Positions 25,059 through 36,276 of a stretch of DNA of 64,000 nt are shown here, piece after piece. A program made the position numbers and the translations under genes. Within the stretch, counting starts at the first letter, position 1. Each line of letters starts with the position of its first letter. The notes beneath the pieces are model-generated. The model was not told where the DNA came from, searched no databases, and was given only the letters and a program-made list of their open reading frames with translations. The stretch comes from Hyphomonas sp. (GTDB lineage: Bacteria > Pseudomonadota > Alphaproteobacteria > Caulobacterales > Hyphomonadaceae): positions 1 to 64,000 of the forward strand of contig PACZ01000027.1 in NCBI GenBank assembly GCA_002700305.1, written 5' to 3'.

Positions 25059-25880
25059 TCACTCCTGCCCGTGGGCGCGGGCGATGTCGGCGGCCCAGTC
25101 AGGCGTGCCGCCGCGCAGGATACGCTCCTGCTGCATCGTCGCTTCGTCTTTGCGGTCCATGAAAATGGAATTGTCGATACTGCCCAGTACGTCGCCGGGC
25201 ATGTGGCGCGGGATCGGCGCATCATGCTCCAGATACCATTCGAGGAAATTCCCATAGCCTGCTGCACGGGCGAGCTGCTGCGTGCGGATGGCCTGGATGC
25301 GGCGTTCCTCCGGGGTCAGCATGGCGATGGCAGGCGGGCGCTCGAACGGGTCGATGGTGGGCTGTTCGGCGCAACCGGCGGCATAGCGTTCGTCTTCATC
25401 CATGCGGCGGCAGATGAGGGCTGCGATCGCCTGTCCAACCGCCGGGTCGACGCCAGCGGCACCCGGGCCCGGTTTAGCTGCCATGGCGCCGCCGCCATCC
25501 GGCAGCGCTTGAGGTGCGGGCGCCTCCAGAGGTTCGAGGATGATGTCGCTGGCCGGTGGGCTCTCAGCGGCGGGCTTGCGGGAAGGCCGCGGGGCAGGCG
25601 CTGGCGGCACCGGTTCGGGGGGCAGTGTCCGGGGCGGGGCGGACGGAGACCCCGGTGCGGGCGCATCGCTGGCTTTCTTTTCCTTTTCCTCCGCCACGGT
25701 GAAGGTGACGAGGTCCACGATCAGCGGCGGTTCAGGCGTGACCGGGGCCGGTCTCCACGGGTTGGCGAGCAGCAGCCCGCCCAGCACGAGCACGTGCCCG
25801 CTGACAGACAACGCGGCCTGCGCCGCCCGTGTCCGCAGTATTTTCAGGCCAAGTGCCTGCAGGTTCTGCCATCCGCCCAT
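25059..25880 (-). CDS. TonB-like inner-membrane protein without a TonB C-terminal domain
   Basis: A 273-residue protein. A single hydrophobic anchor at about 25-40 (SVSGHVLVLGGLLLA) is followed by a Pro/Ala/Glu-rich linker to about 110, the layout of TonB or TolA. The expected beta-rich TonB C-terminal domain is missing. Instead there is a region with two cysteines (ALICRRMDEDERYAAGCAE) and a helical, charged tail. A TTG start at 25886 is also possible; the ATG at 25880 is preferred. It is divergent from dnaX and convergent with the phosphatase gene. It may span the periplasm to reach an unknown partner. Confidence 0.6.
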   Translation of the reverse strand: MGGWQNLQALGLKILRTRAAQAALSVSGHVLVLGGLLLANPWRPAPVTPEPPLIVDLVTFTVAEEKEKKASDAPAPGSPSAPPRTLPPEPVPPAPAPRPSRKPAAESPPASDIILEPLEAPAPQALPDGGGAMAAKPGPGAAGVDPAVGQAIAALICRRMDEDERYAAGCAEQPTIDPFERPPAIAMLTPEERRIQAIRTQQLARAAGYGNFLEWYLEHDAPIPRHMPGDVLGSIDNSIFMDRKDEATMQQERILRGGTPDWAADIARAHGQE

Positions 25881-26005
25881 CTGCAACCTGTAGCGGCAGG
25901 CGGCTGCGCGCGGGAGTTACGGTTTTGTGAGCTGGCAGTGCGGTTTCCATCTCTACCGCAGCAGCCCATTGGCCCGGCCCCTCGCAACGGCTAAGGTCCC
26001 GGCCA

Positions 26006-27709
26006 ATGAGCGAGACCGATTCCGATACCGAGCGCGATGACGCGACCTTCTCCATGTTCGGGGAAGACGAGGCCCCGGCAAAGCCCGGCGCCTATGAAGT
26101 GCTTGCCCGGAAATACCGGCCCCGCCGCTTCGAGGACCTGATCGGCCAGGAGGCCATGGTCCGCACGCTTTCCAACGCGTTCGAAACCGGCCGCATCGCC
26201 CATGCCTTCATGCTGACCGGCGTGCGCGGCATCGGCAAGACGACCACGGCCCGCCTGCTGGCCCGGGCGCTGAACTATACCTCCGCCGATCATGACGGCC
26301 CGTCTGTGAAGCTGGAGCCGCTGGGCGAGCATTGCGAGGCGATCATGGCGTCCCGCCATCCGGACGTGTTGGAGCTGGACGCTGCCAGCCGCACCGGGGT
26401 GGCCGACATGCGCGACCTGCTGGACGGGGCGCGCTACGCGCCGGTCTCGGCCCGGCACAAGGTCTACATCATCGACGAAGTGCACATGTTGTCGAATGCC
26501 AGCTTCAACGCGCTCTTGAAGACGCTGGAAGAACCGCCGCCGCATGTGAAGTTCATCTTCGCCACGACCGAGATCCGCAAGGTGCCGGTCACGGTCCTGT
26601 CGCGCTGCCAGCGGTTTGACCTGAAACGGCTGGAGCCGGCGGCGCTGGCGATGCATCTGGGCCGGATCGCAAAGAATGAGGGCGCGGCCGTGTCCGAAGA
26701 GGGCCTCGCCCTGATCGCGCGGGCCGCCGAAGGCTCTGTCCGCGACGGGCTGTCCATTCTCGATCAGGCCATCGTGCAGACGATGGAAGGGGAGGCCGTC
26801 ACCGGCGCCGCCGTCCGCGACATGCTGGGCCTGGGCGACCGGGGCCGCCTGATGGACGCCTTCGAGAAAGCCATTGCGAGCGAGGCGAAAGCCGCGCTGG
26901 AGGAAGTGCAGGACCAAGTGCGCGGCGGGGCAGACCCGGCGGTGATCCTGAAGGACCTGCTGGAAATTGCCGCCGACATTTCCATCGCGCAGGCGACCGG
27001 CGACGACTACCAGCCCGGCGGCCCGGCCGACTGGGTGGAGCGCACGCGCGCCATGGCGCAGCGCCTGACGCCCGCGGAAGCTGCTCGTACCTGGCAGATC
27101 CTTCTCTCAGGTTACAATGTGCTGCAGGTCGCGCCGGATCCGGCCACCGCGCTCAACATGGTCATTCTGCGCCTCGTTGCCTCTGCCAGTCTTCCGTCCC
27201 CGGAAGAAGCGGCCCGCATGATCGCGGAGGGCAAAGCCTCGCCGGGAAAGTCTGAGGCACAGGCTGAGGCCCCGCCCGATGCCGGCGGGCTGGACAGCTT
27301 TGACAGCATTCTTGCCCATTTGACCGAGCTTCGGGAGATCAATCTCCAGGTCGAGATGGAGCGCTATGTGAAGCCCGGCCCGATCCGCTATGGCCACTTC
27401 ACCTGCGAGCTGGAAGCCGCCGCGCCGGCGGACGTGCTGGCCCGGCTCAAAATCTTCCTCGAACGCCAGACGGGCGACGACTGGGTGGTGGAACAGATTC
27501 GCGGCGGGGCAGAGACGGTGCGCGCCGCCGAAATCCGCACCAAGGAAGAGCGCTTTGCCTCAGCTGCGGCGCATCCGCTCATCGCTGCGGCCTTGAACAG
27601 CCTGCCGGGCGCCACCATTGTGGATGTGATCGACGAGGATCCGGACAATTCCGGCAATCCCGCCGATGCAGACAATGTCATAGACCTGAGCGCCCGACGC
27701 CAAGCCTGA
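26006..27709 (+). CDS. dnaX: DNA polymerase III subunit gamma/tau
   Basis: The clamp-loader ATPase that places the sliding clamp and ties the replicative polymerases together. The product has 567 residues. Walker A (GVRGIGKTTTA) is at 72-82, Walker B (KVYIIDEVHML) at 152-162, and the sensor FIFATTE and SRC arginine-finger motifs follow. Of the four zinc-site cysteines of the E. coli protein only one remains (GEHCEAI, residue 110), which is common in Alphaproteobacteria. I saw no obvious A-rich slippery site for a gamma form. It is followed after 11 bases by ybaB. Confidence 0.97.
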   Translation: MSETDSDTERDDATFSMFGEDEAPAKPGAYEVLARKYRPRRFEDLIGQEAMVRTLSNAFETGRIAHAFMLTGVRGIGKTTTARLLARALNYTSADHDGPSVKLEPLGEHCEAIMASRHPDVLELDAASRTGVADMRDLLDGARYAPVSARHKVYIIDEVHMLSNASFNALLKTLEEPPPHVKFIFATTEIRKVPVTVLSRCQRFDLKRLEPAALAMHLGRIAKNEGAAVSEEGLALIARAAEGSVRDGLSILDQAIVQTMEGEAVTGAAVRDMLGLGDRGRLMDAFEKAIASEAKAALEEVQDQVRGGADPAVILKDLLEIAADISIAQATGDDYQPGGPADWVERTRAMAQRLTPAEAARTWQILLSGYNVLQVAPDPATALNMVILRLVASASLPSPEEAARMIAEGKASPGKSEAQAEAPPDAGGLDSFDSILAHLTELREINLQVEMERYVKPGPIRYGHFTCELEAAAPADVLARLKIFLERQTGDDWVVEQIRGGAETVRAAEIRTKEERFASAAAHPLIAAALNSLPGATIVDVIDEDPDNSGNPADADNVIDLSARRQA

Positions 27710-27720
27710 AGGACCCGATC

Positions 27721-28044
27721 ATGAAAGATCTCGGCAAGATCATGCAGCAAGCCCAGCAGATGCAGGGCAAGATGCAGGAGGCGCAGGCGAAGATCGAGTC
27801 GACCGAGGCCGATGGCGTCTCCGGTGCGGGCCTCGTGAAGGTGCGCCTGCGCGGCAAAGGGGAACTCGTTTCCCTCAGCATCGACCCGAGCCTGATGGGC
27901 GATGAGCCGGAAATTCTCGAAGACCTGATCAAGGCCGCCCATGCCGACGCCCGCCGCCGCCTGGATGAGGCGATGGAAGCCGCCATGAAGGAAGCCACCG
28001 CCGGCTTCGGCGGCATGATGCCGGGCTTTAAGCTGCCGTTTTAG
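27721..28044 (+). CDS. ybaB: YbaB/EbfC family nucleoid-associated protein
   Basis: A 107-residue DNA-binding protein of the YbaB/EbfC family, which forms dimeric tweezers. It shows the Gln/Met-rich N-terminal helix (MQQAQQMQGKMQEAQAK), the VKVRLRGKGELVSLSIDPSL strands and a Gly/Met-rich end. It sits directly after dnaX, the standard place for this gene. The usual third member, recR, is not next; rmuC follows instead. Confidence 0.95.
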   Translation: MKDLGKIMQQAQQMQGKMQEAQAKIESTEADGVSGAGLVKVRLRGKGELVSLSIDPSLMGDEPEILEDLIKAAHADARRRLDEAMEAAMKEATAGFGGMMPGFKLPF

Positions 28045-28100
28045 TCGACAGCTACATTCGTTCCGTATATGTTCCTCCGGAATCATGCCAGAGAGGCGGA

Positions 28101-29441
28101 ATGGAACCGATTGTCACCATTGCCGGGCAGGGCTTTGACCTTGCCCATCTGATCCTCTTCTTCCTCGCCCTCGGCGCAGGCGTCATCGCGTGGATGCAGC
28201 TCAGCTCCGCGCAGCAGAAGACCGAGCGGCTGCAGATGGAGCGCGACCACGCCACTGACGAGCGTGAAGCTGCCCGTCAGCGTGTGGTGACGCTCGAAGC
28301 AAACCTGCGTGAGGCCGAGATCGCCCTTGCCGAATCCCGGGCCCGCAGCGCCGAGGACGAGAAGAAATTTGCTGACATGGCGCAGGGCGTGCTGCGTCAG
28401 GCGAATGCGCAATTCCTGCAACTCGCCAACGAGACGTTCGAGAAGCACAAGGAAGGCGCGCAGGGCCACCTGAAAGAGCTGATGAAGCCCATTGGCGACA
28501 ATTTCGATGCCTTCAAGAAACGCGTCGACGAACTTGAAAAAGTCCGCACCGCGGACAAGTCGCTTCTGTCAGAACAGGTCAAGGCGATCAGCGAAAGCCT
28601 GCACCGCAACACCGCCGAGACCGGCAAGCTGGTGAATGCCCTGACCGCGCCGAAGGGCGGCGGGCGCTGGGGTGAGATGACTCTGCGCAATGTGATGGAG
28701 CAGGCCGGCCTGTCCGCCCATTGCGACTTTTCCGAACAGGTGCATGACGACACCGAGGCGGGCCGCCAGCGCCCGGATGCGATTATCCGTCTGCCGGGCG
28801 ACCGCCAGATCGTGATCGATTCCAAGGTCTCGCTCGCCTCCTACATGGCGGCCGTGGAAACCGAAGACCCGGCCCAGAAACTCGCGCACCTGAAGGCCCA
28901 TGCGACCAGCGTGCAGCGCCATGTAAATACGCTGGCCTCGAAGGACTACCAGTCCAATCTCGGCAACCGGTTTGACTATATTGCCATGTTCATTCCGGGG
29001 GAGAACTTCTTCGCCGCCGCGCTGCAGGAGGCGCCCGACCTGATCGAACGTGCGATGTCCAAACAGGTGATCGTGACCACCCCGACAACCCTGATCGCCC
29101 TGGCTAAAACCGTGGCCCATCTCTGGCGCCAGCATCACCAGAACGAGAATGCCATGGCCGCCGCAGAACTCGGCGCCGAACTCTATGGCCGGATGGGCGT
29201 GATGCTGGGGCACATCGAGAAGCTCGGCAAATCCCTGAATGGATCGGTCGACCATTTCAATTCGGCCATGGGCTCCTTTGACAAGCGTGTGCTGCCGACC
29301 TTGCGCAAGTTCGAGGACATGGAGATCGCCCCGCCGAACAAGCCGTTGGCAGAGCCGAAGCAGATCGAATCCCGCACCTCGACACCCGAAACTGGCCAGC
29401 TCGACCTCGGAGAGACGCGCAAACTGCCCGCCGCGGAATAA
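28101..29441 (+). CDS. rmuC: DNA recombination protein RmuC
   Basis: A 446-residue protein with an N-terminal membrane helix (about 14-32), a long coiled coil (about 35-170), and the RmuC nuclease-like domain. That domain has the signatures GGGRWGEMTLRNVMEQAG, IRLPGDRQIVIDSKVSLA and VIVTTPTTLIALAKTVAHLW. RmuC limits inversion at short repeats and is thought to belong to the PD-(D/E)xK nuclease superfamily. GAGGCGGA precedes the ATG. Its place after dnaX-ybaB and before def suggests a housekeeping operon. Confidence 0.94.
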   Translation: MEPIVTIAGQGFDLAHLILFFLALGAGVIAWMQLSSAQQKTERLQMERDHATDEREAARQRVVTLEANLREAEIALAESRARSAEDEKKFADMAQGVLRQANAQFLQLANETFEKHKEGAQGHLKELMKPIGDNFDAFKKRVDELEKVRTADKSLLSEQVKAISESLHRNTAETGKLVNALTAPKGGGRWGEMTLRNVMEQAGLSAHCDFSEQVHDDTEAGRQRPDAIIRLPGDRQIVIDSKVSLASYMAAVETEDPAQKLAHLKAHATSVQRHVNTLASKDYQSNLGNRFDYIAMFIPGENFFAAALQEAPDLIERAMSKQVIVTTPTTLIALAKTVAHLWRQHHQNENAMAAAELGAELYGRMGVMLGHIEKLGKSLNGSVDHFNSAMGSFDKRVLPTLRKFEDMEIAPPNKPLAEPKQIESRTSTPETGQLDLGETRKLPAAE

Positions 29442-29498
29442 ACTGCCTGCGCAGCCTCAGCCGTTGACCGGACAGGGGTGCGCGCCTATCTGAAAAAC

Positions 29499-30029
29499 AT
29501 GGCTATTCGCGAAATTCTGACTGTCCCTGATCCGCGCCTGAAAGAGGTGTCGAAGCCCGTTGAGGGCGGCGTCACCGATGAAATCCGCGCGCTCATGGAT
29601 GACATGCTGGAAACCATGTACGACGCGCCGGGCATCGGCCTGGCGGCGATCCAGATCGGCGTGCCGCTGCGCGTCATCGTGATGGACCTCGCCAAGGAAG
29701 GCGAGGAGCCGGCGCCGCGCTATTTCGTGAACCCGGAAATCGTCGAAACCGTTGAAGAGACAACGCCTTATGAAGAAGGCTGCCTGTCTGTGCCGGACAT
29801 TTTCGACGAGGTCGAGCGGCCGGTGAAATGCCTCATCCGTTATCTCGATTATGATGGCTTCAAGGTCGAGGAATGGGCCGAGGATCTCTATGCGGTCTGC
29901 ATCCAGCACGAGATGGATCACCTCGAAGGCACGCTGTTCATTGACTACCTGTCCCGCCTCAAGCGCCAGCGCGCGGTCGACAAGGTGAAGAAAGCCAAAC
30001 TGCGCGCGATGCGCGAAAACGTCGCCTGA
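29499..30029 (+). CDS. def: Peptide deformylase
   Basis: Removes the formyl group from the N-terminal methionine of new proteins. The 176-residue enzyme has all three family motifs: [17 protein letters not shown] (metal-binding Cys) and QHEMDHLEG (the two His ligands and catalytic Glu). Isoleucine replaces the common proline in motif 1. The ATG at 29499 is chosen over the upstream start at 29478, since MAIREIL is the natural beginning. It is next to fmt, the formyltransferase that installs the group. Confidence 0.97.
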   Translation: MAIREILTVPDPRLKEVSKPVEGGVTDEIRALMDDMLETMYDAPGIGLAAIQIGVPLRVIVMDLAKEGEEPAPRYFVNPEIVETVEETTPYEEGCLSVPDIFDEVERPVKCLIRYLDYDGFKVEEWAEDLYAVCIQHEMDHLEGTLFIDYLSRLKRQRAVDKVKKAKLRAMRENVA

Positions 30030-30036
30030 CCTCCGG

Positions 30037-30150
30037 ATGCGGGGGCTGTTCACGAAAACCTGGTTCCGCTGGTCGCTGGCGATTGCGCTTGCCTTGATCA
30101 TAGCGCTTTGCCTGGGCCCGTCTGCGCTTGTTGCGCGCCCGCTTCACTAG
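30037..30150 (+). CDS. Possible 37-residue single-span membrane peptide between def and fmt
   Basis: An ATG frame of 37 codons begins 8 bases after def and ends 10 bases before fmt. It encodes a basic start (MRGLFTKTWFRW), one strongly hydrophobic segment (LAIALALIIALCLGP) and a short basic tail, a believable small membrane protein. No Shine-Dalgarno is visible; it could be translated by coupling to def. It fills the gap exactly but may be chance. Confidence 0.35.
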   Translation: MRGLFTKTWFRWSLAIALALIIALCLGPSALVARPLH

Positions 30151-30160
30151 AGCTCTGCGA

Positions 30161-31114
30161 ATGACCCAGTCCCTCCGCATCGCCTTCATGGGCAGCCCGG
30201 ACATTGCCGTCGGCGTGCTGAAAGCGCTGATCGACGCCGGGCATGAAATCGCCTGCGTCTATTCCCAGCCGCCGCGCCCGGCCGGCCGGGGCAGGAAGCT
30301 GACGCCAACCCCCGTCCATGCCTATGCCGAAGCCCAGGGGCTGGAGGTTCGTACCCCAAAAAGCCTGAAGAAGGCGCCCGAGCAGGAGGCCTTTGCCGCG
30401 CTTGGCCTCGATGCGGCCGTGGTCGTCGCCTATGGCCTGATCCTGCCGCAGGCGGTGCTGGATGCGCCGTGCCTTGGCTGTCTCAACATGCATGCCTCGA
30501 TCCTGCCGCGCTGGCGGGGCGCCGCGCCGATCCAGCGCGCCATCATGGCAGGCGATACCGAAACCGGCGTCGACGCGATGCTGATGGATGCGGGGCTCGA
30601 TACCGGCCCGGTCCTCGCGTCCCGCCGCACACCGATCAGCACCGAAGACACCGCTGGCAGCGTGCATGACCGGCTGGCGGAGCTCGCCGCCGAGCTGGCT
30701 CCGGCCGCGCTTGCCGGCCTCGCCGATGGCAGCCTGACACCGCAGCCACAGCCGGAAGAGGGCGTGACCTATGCTCACAAGCTCGGCCCGGATGACCAGA
30801 AAGTCGACTGGAATCGGCCGGCCCGTGAGGTGGATTGCCATATTCGCGGCCTGTCGCCATTTCCAGGTGGCTGGTGCAACTGGCTACAGCCCGGCGATGA
30901 ATCTCCCACGCGGCTGAAACTGCTCGGCGCGCGCCGGTCAGGTCAGGAAACATCAGCCCCGGCCGGCATGGTGCTGGACGACAATCTGCTGGTTGCCTGC
31001 GGGGATGGCGGGACCGTTCGGATCACCCGTTTGCAGAAGCCGGGCGGAAAACCGCTGGATGCCGGCCGCTTCCTGAATGGCCAGCCCATTCCTCCGGACA
31101 CGATGTTGTTCTAG
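30161..31114 (+). CDS. fmt: Methionyl-tRNA formyltransferase
   Basis: Formylates initiator Met-tRNA. The 317-residue protein has the N-terminal FMGSPDIAV nucleotide-fold start. The tetrahydrofolate-binding and catalytic region NMHASILPRWRGAAPIQRAI contains the conserved Asn, His and loop. A later conserved Asp is in DAGLDTGP, and the C-terminal OB-fold domain is present (from about 205). The start at 30161 is preferred to 30128 because it places MTQSLRIAFMGS correctly. Part of the def-fmt-truA run, with a GNAT gene inserted before truA. Confidence 0.97.
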   Translation: MTQSLRIAFMGSPDIAVGVLKALIDAGHEIACVYSQPPRPAGRGRKLTPTPVHAYAEAQGLEVRTPKSLKKAPEQEAFAALGLDAAVVVAYGLILPQAVLDAPCLGCLNMHASILPRWRGAAPIQRAIMAGDTETGVDAMLMDAGLDTGPVLASRRTPISTEDTAGSVHDRLAELAAELAPAALAGLADGSLTPQPQPEEGVTYAHKLGPDDQKVDWNRPAREVDCHIRGLSPFPGGWCNWLQPGDESPTRLKLLGARRSGQETSAPAGMVLDDNLLVACGDGGTVRITRLQKPGGKPLDAGRFLNGQPIPPDTMLF

Positions 31115-31282
31115 GGCCGCGATGCCGTCCAAAACCTGCAATTGTGTTGAATTTGCAGCGGTTCGCGTTTAGGGTGAATGAACTGCTGGGGGGCGGTTGC
31201 CGAGTGCCGATCAATTTGCTGACGTTTGGCGTGCGCCGGGGTGGACGCGCGCTTCACACCATGCGACCAGAATGGCTCAGAC

Positions 31283-31771
31283 ATGAACAAGACGTGGATC
31301 CGCCGCCTGCAAGCTGCAGACCTTGATGCAGTTTCAGAGCTGAACAGACTGGCTTTCAATGGTTCAGAAGAGGCGGCAATTGTCCGCCGGCTTCATGCAG
31401 ACCAGGATTCGCTCCTGTCTCTCGTCGCGCACCGTGACCATGACCTGGTGGCGCATATCGAGTTCTTCCGTATTCTCATAGATGGAAAGCCGGCCGGGGT
31501 CGGTCTGGGGCCCATGAGTGTGAAACCGGAAGTGCAGGGACGGGGGATCGGCAGTTCGCTGGTCAGCATGGGCCTGACCGTCATGGCTGGCCGGGGCGAG
31601 AGCATTGTCTTTGTTCTCGGCCATCCGGAATTCTATACAAAGCTCGGATTTTCAGCCGCTCTGGCTGAGGGGTTCAGCGCGCCCTGGTCGGGGCCGGCCT
31701 TCATGGCACTGGAAGTCAACAAGGGCGCGCCGCGATCCGGTGAATTGACGTATCCGGCTGCCTTCGGCTAG
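31283..31771 (+). CDS. GNAT family N-acetyltransferase (YhbS-like)
   Basis: A 162-residue acetyltransferase. The acetyl-CoA-binding motif A, VKPEVQGRGIGSSLVSMG (Q-x-x-G-x-G/A), is at about residues 78-95. The subsequent VFVLGHPEFYTKLGF is typical of the YhbS subgroup. The ATG at 31283 is chosen for the natural family start. An imperfect CTGCAA/TTGCAG inverted repeat (31136-31158) lies in the 168-base region before it. Acceptor substrate unknown. It separates fmt from truA by about 0.67 kb. Confidence 0.85.
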   Translation: MNKTWIRRLQAADLDAVSELNRLAFNGSEEAAIVRRLHADQDSLLSLVAHRDHDLVAHIEFFRILIDGKPAGVGLGPMSVKPEVQGRGIGSSLVSMGLTVMAGRGESIVFVLGHPEFYTKLGFSAALAEGFSAPWSGPAFMALEVNKGAPRSGELTYPAAFG

Positions 31772-31782
31772 GGGCGGGGCCC

Positions 31783-32535
31783 ATGCCTCGCTACAGACTT
31801 CTCATCGAATATCACGGCGGCCCGTTCCAGGGCTGGCAGAAGCTGCCCGGTGTGCCCACGGTTCAGGGCACGCTGGAGGCAGCAGCTGCAAAGCTGGATG
31901 GCGCCCCGGTCGACATCTTCGGCGCCGGCCGCACCGACAGCGGTGTTCATGCCACCGGCCAGGTGGCGCATATGGACCTGCAGACAGATCGCGGCCGCAA
32001 GGTGGCTGACGCGATGAACTTCCATTTGCGCCCGCACCCGATTGCCGTGCTGAAGGCCGAGGAGGTGGGCGACGACTTCCACGCCCGCTTCAAGGCCACC
32101 CAGCGCCACTATCGCTATGTGATCGTCAACCGCCGCGCCGATCTGGCGCTGAACCGCGGTCTCGCCTGGCGGGTGCCGTCGAAACTCAGTGCAGAGAAGA
32201 TGCACGAGGCTGCGCAGGCGCTGACCGGCACGCATGATTTCACGACCTTCCGCGATTCAGACTGCCAGGCGCTGACGCCGGTGAAGACGCTGAACGAAAT
32301 CAGGGTCTGGCAGGAAGGCGAGCGGATCATCGTGACCTGCCGGGCGCAGAGCTTTATCCACCGGCAGGTGCGCTCCATGGTCGGCAGCCTCGTCGAGGTC
32401 GGCCGGGGCAAGCAGCCGGTCGGCTGGATCGCGGACATCCTCGCCGCCGCCGACCGCACCCAATGCGGTCCCATCGCCCCGGCGGATGGGCTCTATCTCA
32501 CGCAGGTGGATTACGGACAGGCTGAGCCTTCCTGA
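31783..32535 (+). CDS. truA: tRNA pseudouridine(38-40) synthase
   Basis: Converts U38-U40 of tRNA anticodon stems to pseudouridine. The 250-residue enzyme has the catalytic-Asp motif GAGRTDSGVHATGQ at about residues 47-60. It also has the conserved RHYRYVIVN strand and the C-terminal FIHRQVRSMVGSLVEVG. It starts 12 bases after the GNAT gene. It is convergent with the APC permease gene. Confidence 0.96.
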   Translation: MPRYRLLIEYHGGPFQGWQKLPGVPTVQGTLEAAAAKLDGAPVDIFGAGRTDSGVHATGQVAHMDLQTDRGRKVADAMNFHLRPHPIAVLKAEEVGDDFHARFKATQRHYRYVIVNRRADLALNRGLAWRVPSKLSAEKMHEAAQALTGTHDFTTFRDSDCQALTPVKTLNEIRVWQEGERIIVTCRAQSFIHRQVRSMVGSLVEVGRGKQPVGWIADILAAADRTQCGPIAPADGLYLTQVDYGQAEPS

Positions 32536-32583
32536 ACACAGTAAGCGGAACAGTGCATGGGGCGCCGGATTGCTGTCTGGCGG

Positions 32584-33882
32584 CTATTCGTTTCGCCACA
32601 TTTTCAGGAAAAAGCGTTCGAATGCGAAGACGATCAGGACGCCCGATGCAGCGATAAGGACAATGGCCGGGTCGGCTTGCCATTTCAGGACAAGAAACGC
32701 GGTGAGCGCGAAAGCATCCAGCACCATGGCTGTGACCAGAACAGGCGATGCTGCCCCGACATCCTTTCTGAGGTGCCGGAACACGCCCCAGTGTATGATG
32801 ATGTCCATCACAAGATAGAAGATCGCGCCAAGAGACGCGATCCGGCTGAGATCGAACAATGCCGCAAGCAGGCTTGCCGCAACGACCGTGTAAACGAGCG
32901 TGTGGCGCTGGACCGTGCCCGGCATGCCGAAATGCTTGTGCGGGATGAGGTTCATATCGGTCAGCATCGCCAGCATGCGCGACACCGCGAACAGGCTGGC
33001 AAGCAGTCCGGACGCTGTCGCAATTATGGCGATCGCGACGGTGAACCACAGCCCGTAATTGCCCAACACAGGCCGGGCGGCTTCTGCCAGCGCGTAGTCT
33101 TTCGCCGCAATGATTTCGGGCACTGTCAGGCTGGAGCCGACGGCGAAGCAGACAAGCAGATAGACGAATGTGCAGACAGCCAGAGAGATCATGATCGCCC
33201 GCCCGACATTCCTTTCCGGGTCTATCACTTCGTCGCCACTGTTGGTGATTGTGGTGAAGCCTTTATAGGCAAGGATGGCCAGGGCGGTGCCAGCCAGGAA
33301 GCCGCTGGCCGAGGTGCCGCTGACAAGACCCTTTTCTGCGGGCTGAAAGCCGAAACCTGCTGCCCAGAGCGCCACCAGGGCGAAGATCAGTATCCCGCCT
33401 ATCTTCAGGACTGCTGTAATCTGAGAGATGCGGTCGATCAGTTGGTTGCCGGCGATATTGATCACAAAGGCGAGAACAACCAGGCCGACCGCAAGCAACG
33501 GCACGAGTATGCCGCCTTCGATCCCGAAAAGCTGTAATGTGTAAGTGCCAAAGGTGCGGGCGACGAGACTTTCATTGATAACCATGGAGAAGGCCATGAG
33601 CAGGGCCGCGCCGCCTGTGACGGTCGACGGTCCATAGGCACGCTTCAGGATCATGGCGATGCCGCCCGCGCTCGGATACTTGTTCGACACCTTGATGTAG
33701 GAATAGGCGCTGAAACCGCTCACGATCGCTGCCGCCAGGAAGGCCAGCGGAAACAGACTGCCGGCGAGTTCGGCAACTTGTCCTGTCAGCGCAAAGATGC
33801 CGGCACCGATCATGACACCGGTGCCCATGGCAACCGTACCTGAAAGCGTCAGCGATCCCTGCTTGTACTGGTCTTCACTCAC
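32584..33882 (-). CDS. APC superfamily amino-acid/polyamine permease
   Basis: A 432-residue polytopic transporter. The family start SLTLSGTVAMGTGVMIGAGIFALTG, with its unwound GxG loop in helix 1, is at about 10-34. About twelve membrane segments follow, including the YKGFTTITNSGDEV stretch of helix 6. The substrate is probably an amino acid but cannot be specified. The start is GTG with a weak ribosome site. It lies 30 bases downstream of copA in the same direction and could be read through from it. Confidence 0.88.
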   Translation of the reverse strand: MSEDQYKQGSLTLSGTVAMGTGVMIGAGIFALTGQVAELAGSLFPLAFLAAAIVSGFSAYSYIKVSNKYPSAGGIAMILKRAYGPSTVTGGAALLMAFSMVINESLVARTFGTYTLQLFGIEGGILVPLLAVGLVVLAFVINIAGNQLIDRISQITAVLKIGGILIFALVALWAAGFGFQPAEKGLVSGTSASGFLAGTALAILAYKGFTTITNSGDEVIDPERNVGRAIMISLAVCTFVYLLVCFAVGSSLTVPEIIAAKDYALAEAARPVLGNYGLWFTVAIAIIATASGLLASLFAVSRMLAMLTDMNLIPHKHFGMPGTVQRHTLVYTVVAASLLAALFDLSRIASLGAIFYLVMDIIIHWGVFRHLRKDVGAASPVLVTAMVLDAFALTAFLVLKWQADPAIVLIAASGVLIVFAFERFFLKMWRNE

Positions 33883-33912
33883 TCGATTTTCCCGCGGGTC
33901 TGCCCGTGCTGC

Positions 33913-36150
<2,238 letters not shown>

Positions 36151-36276
36151 GCCGCAAAGGTAAGAACGATCCGGCCAGAATGAAGGGTGCGGCCTGATCC
36201 GGTCTGACGCGAAGTCAGGCTTGCGGGCACGGCGTTCGGCACTAGCCTCCCTGTCATAAAGACAAGGGAGCGAAAG

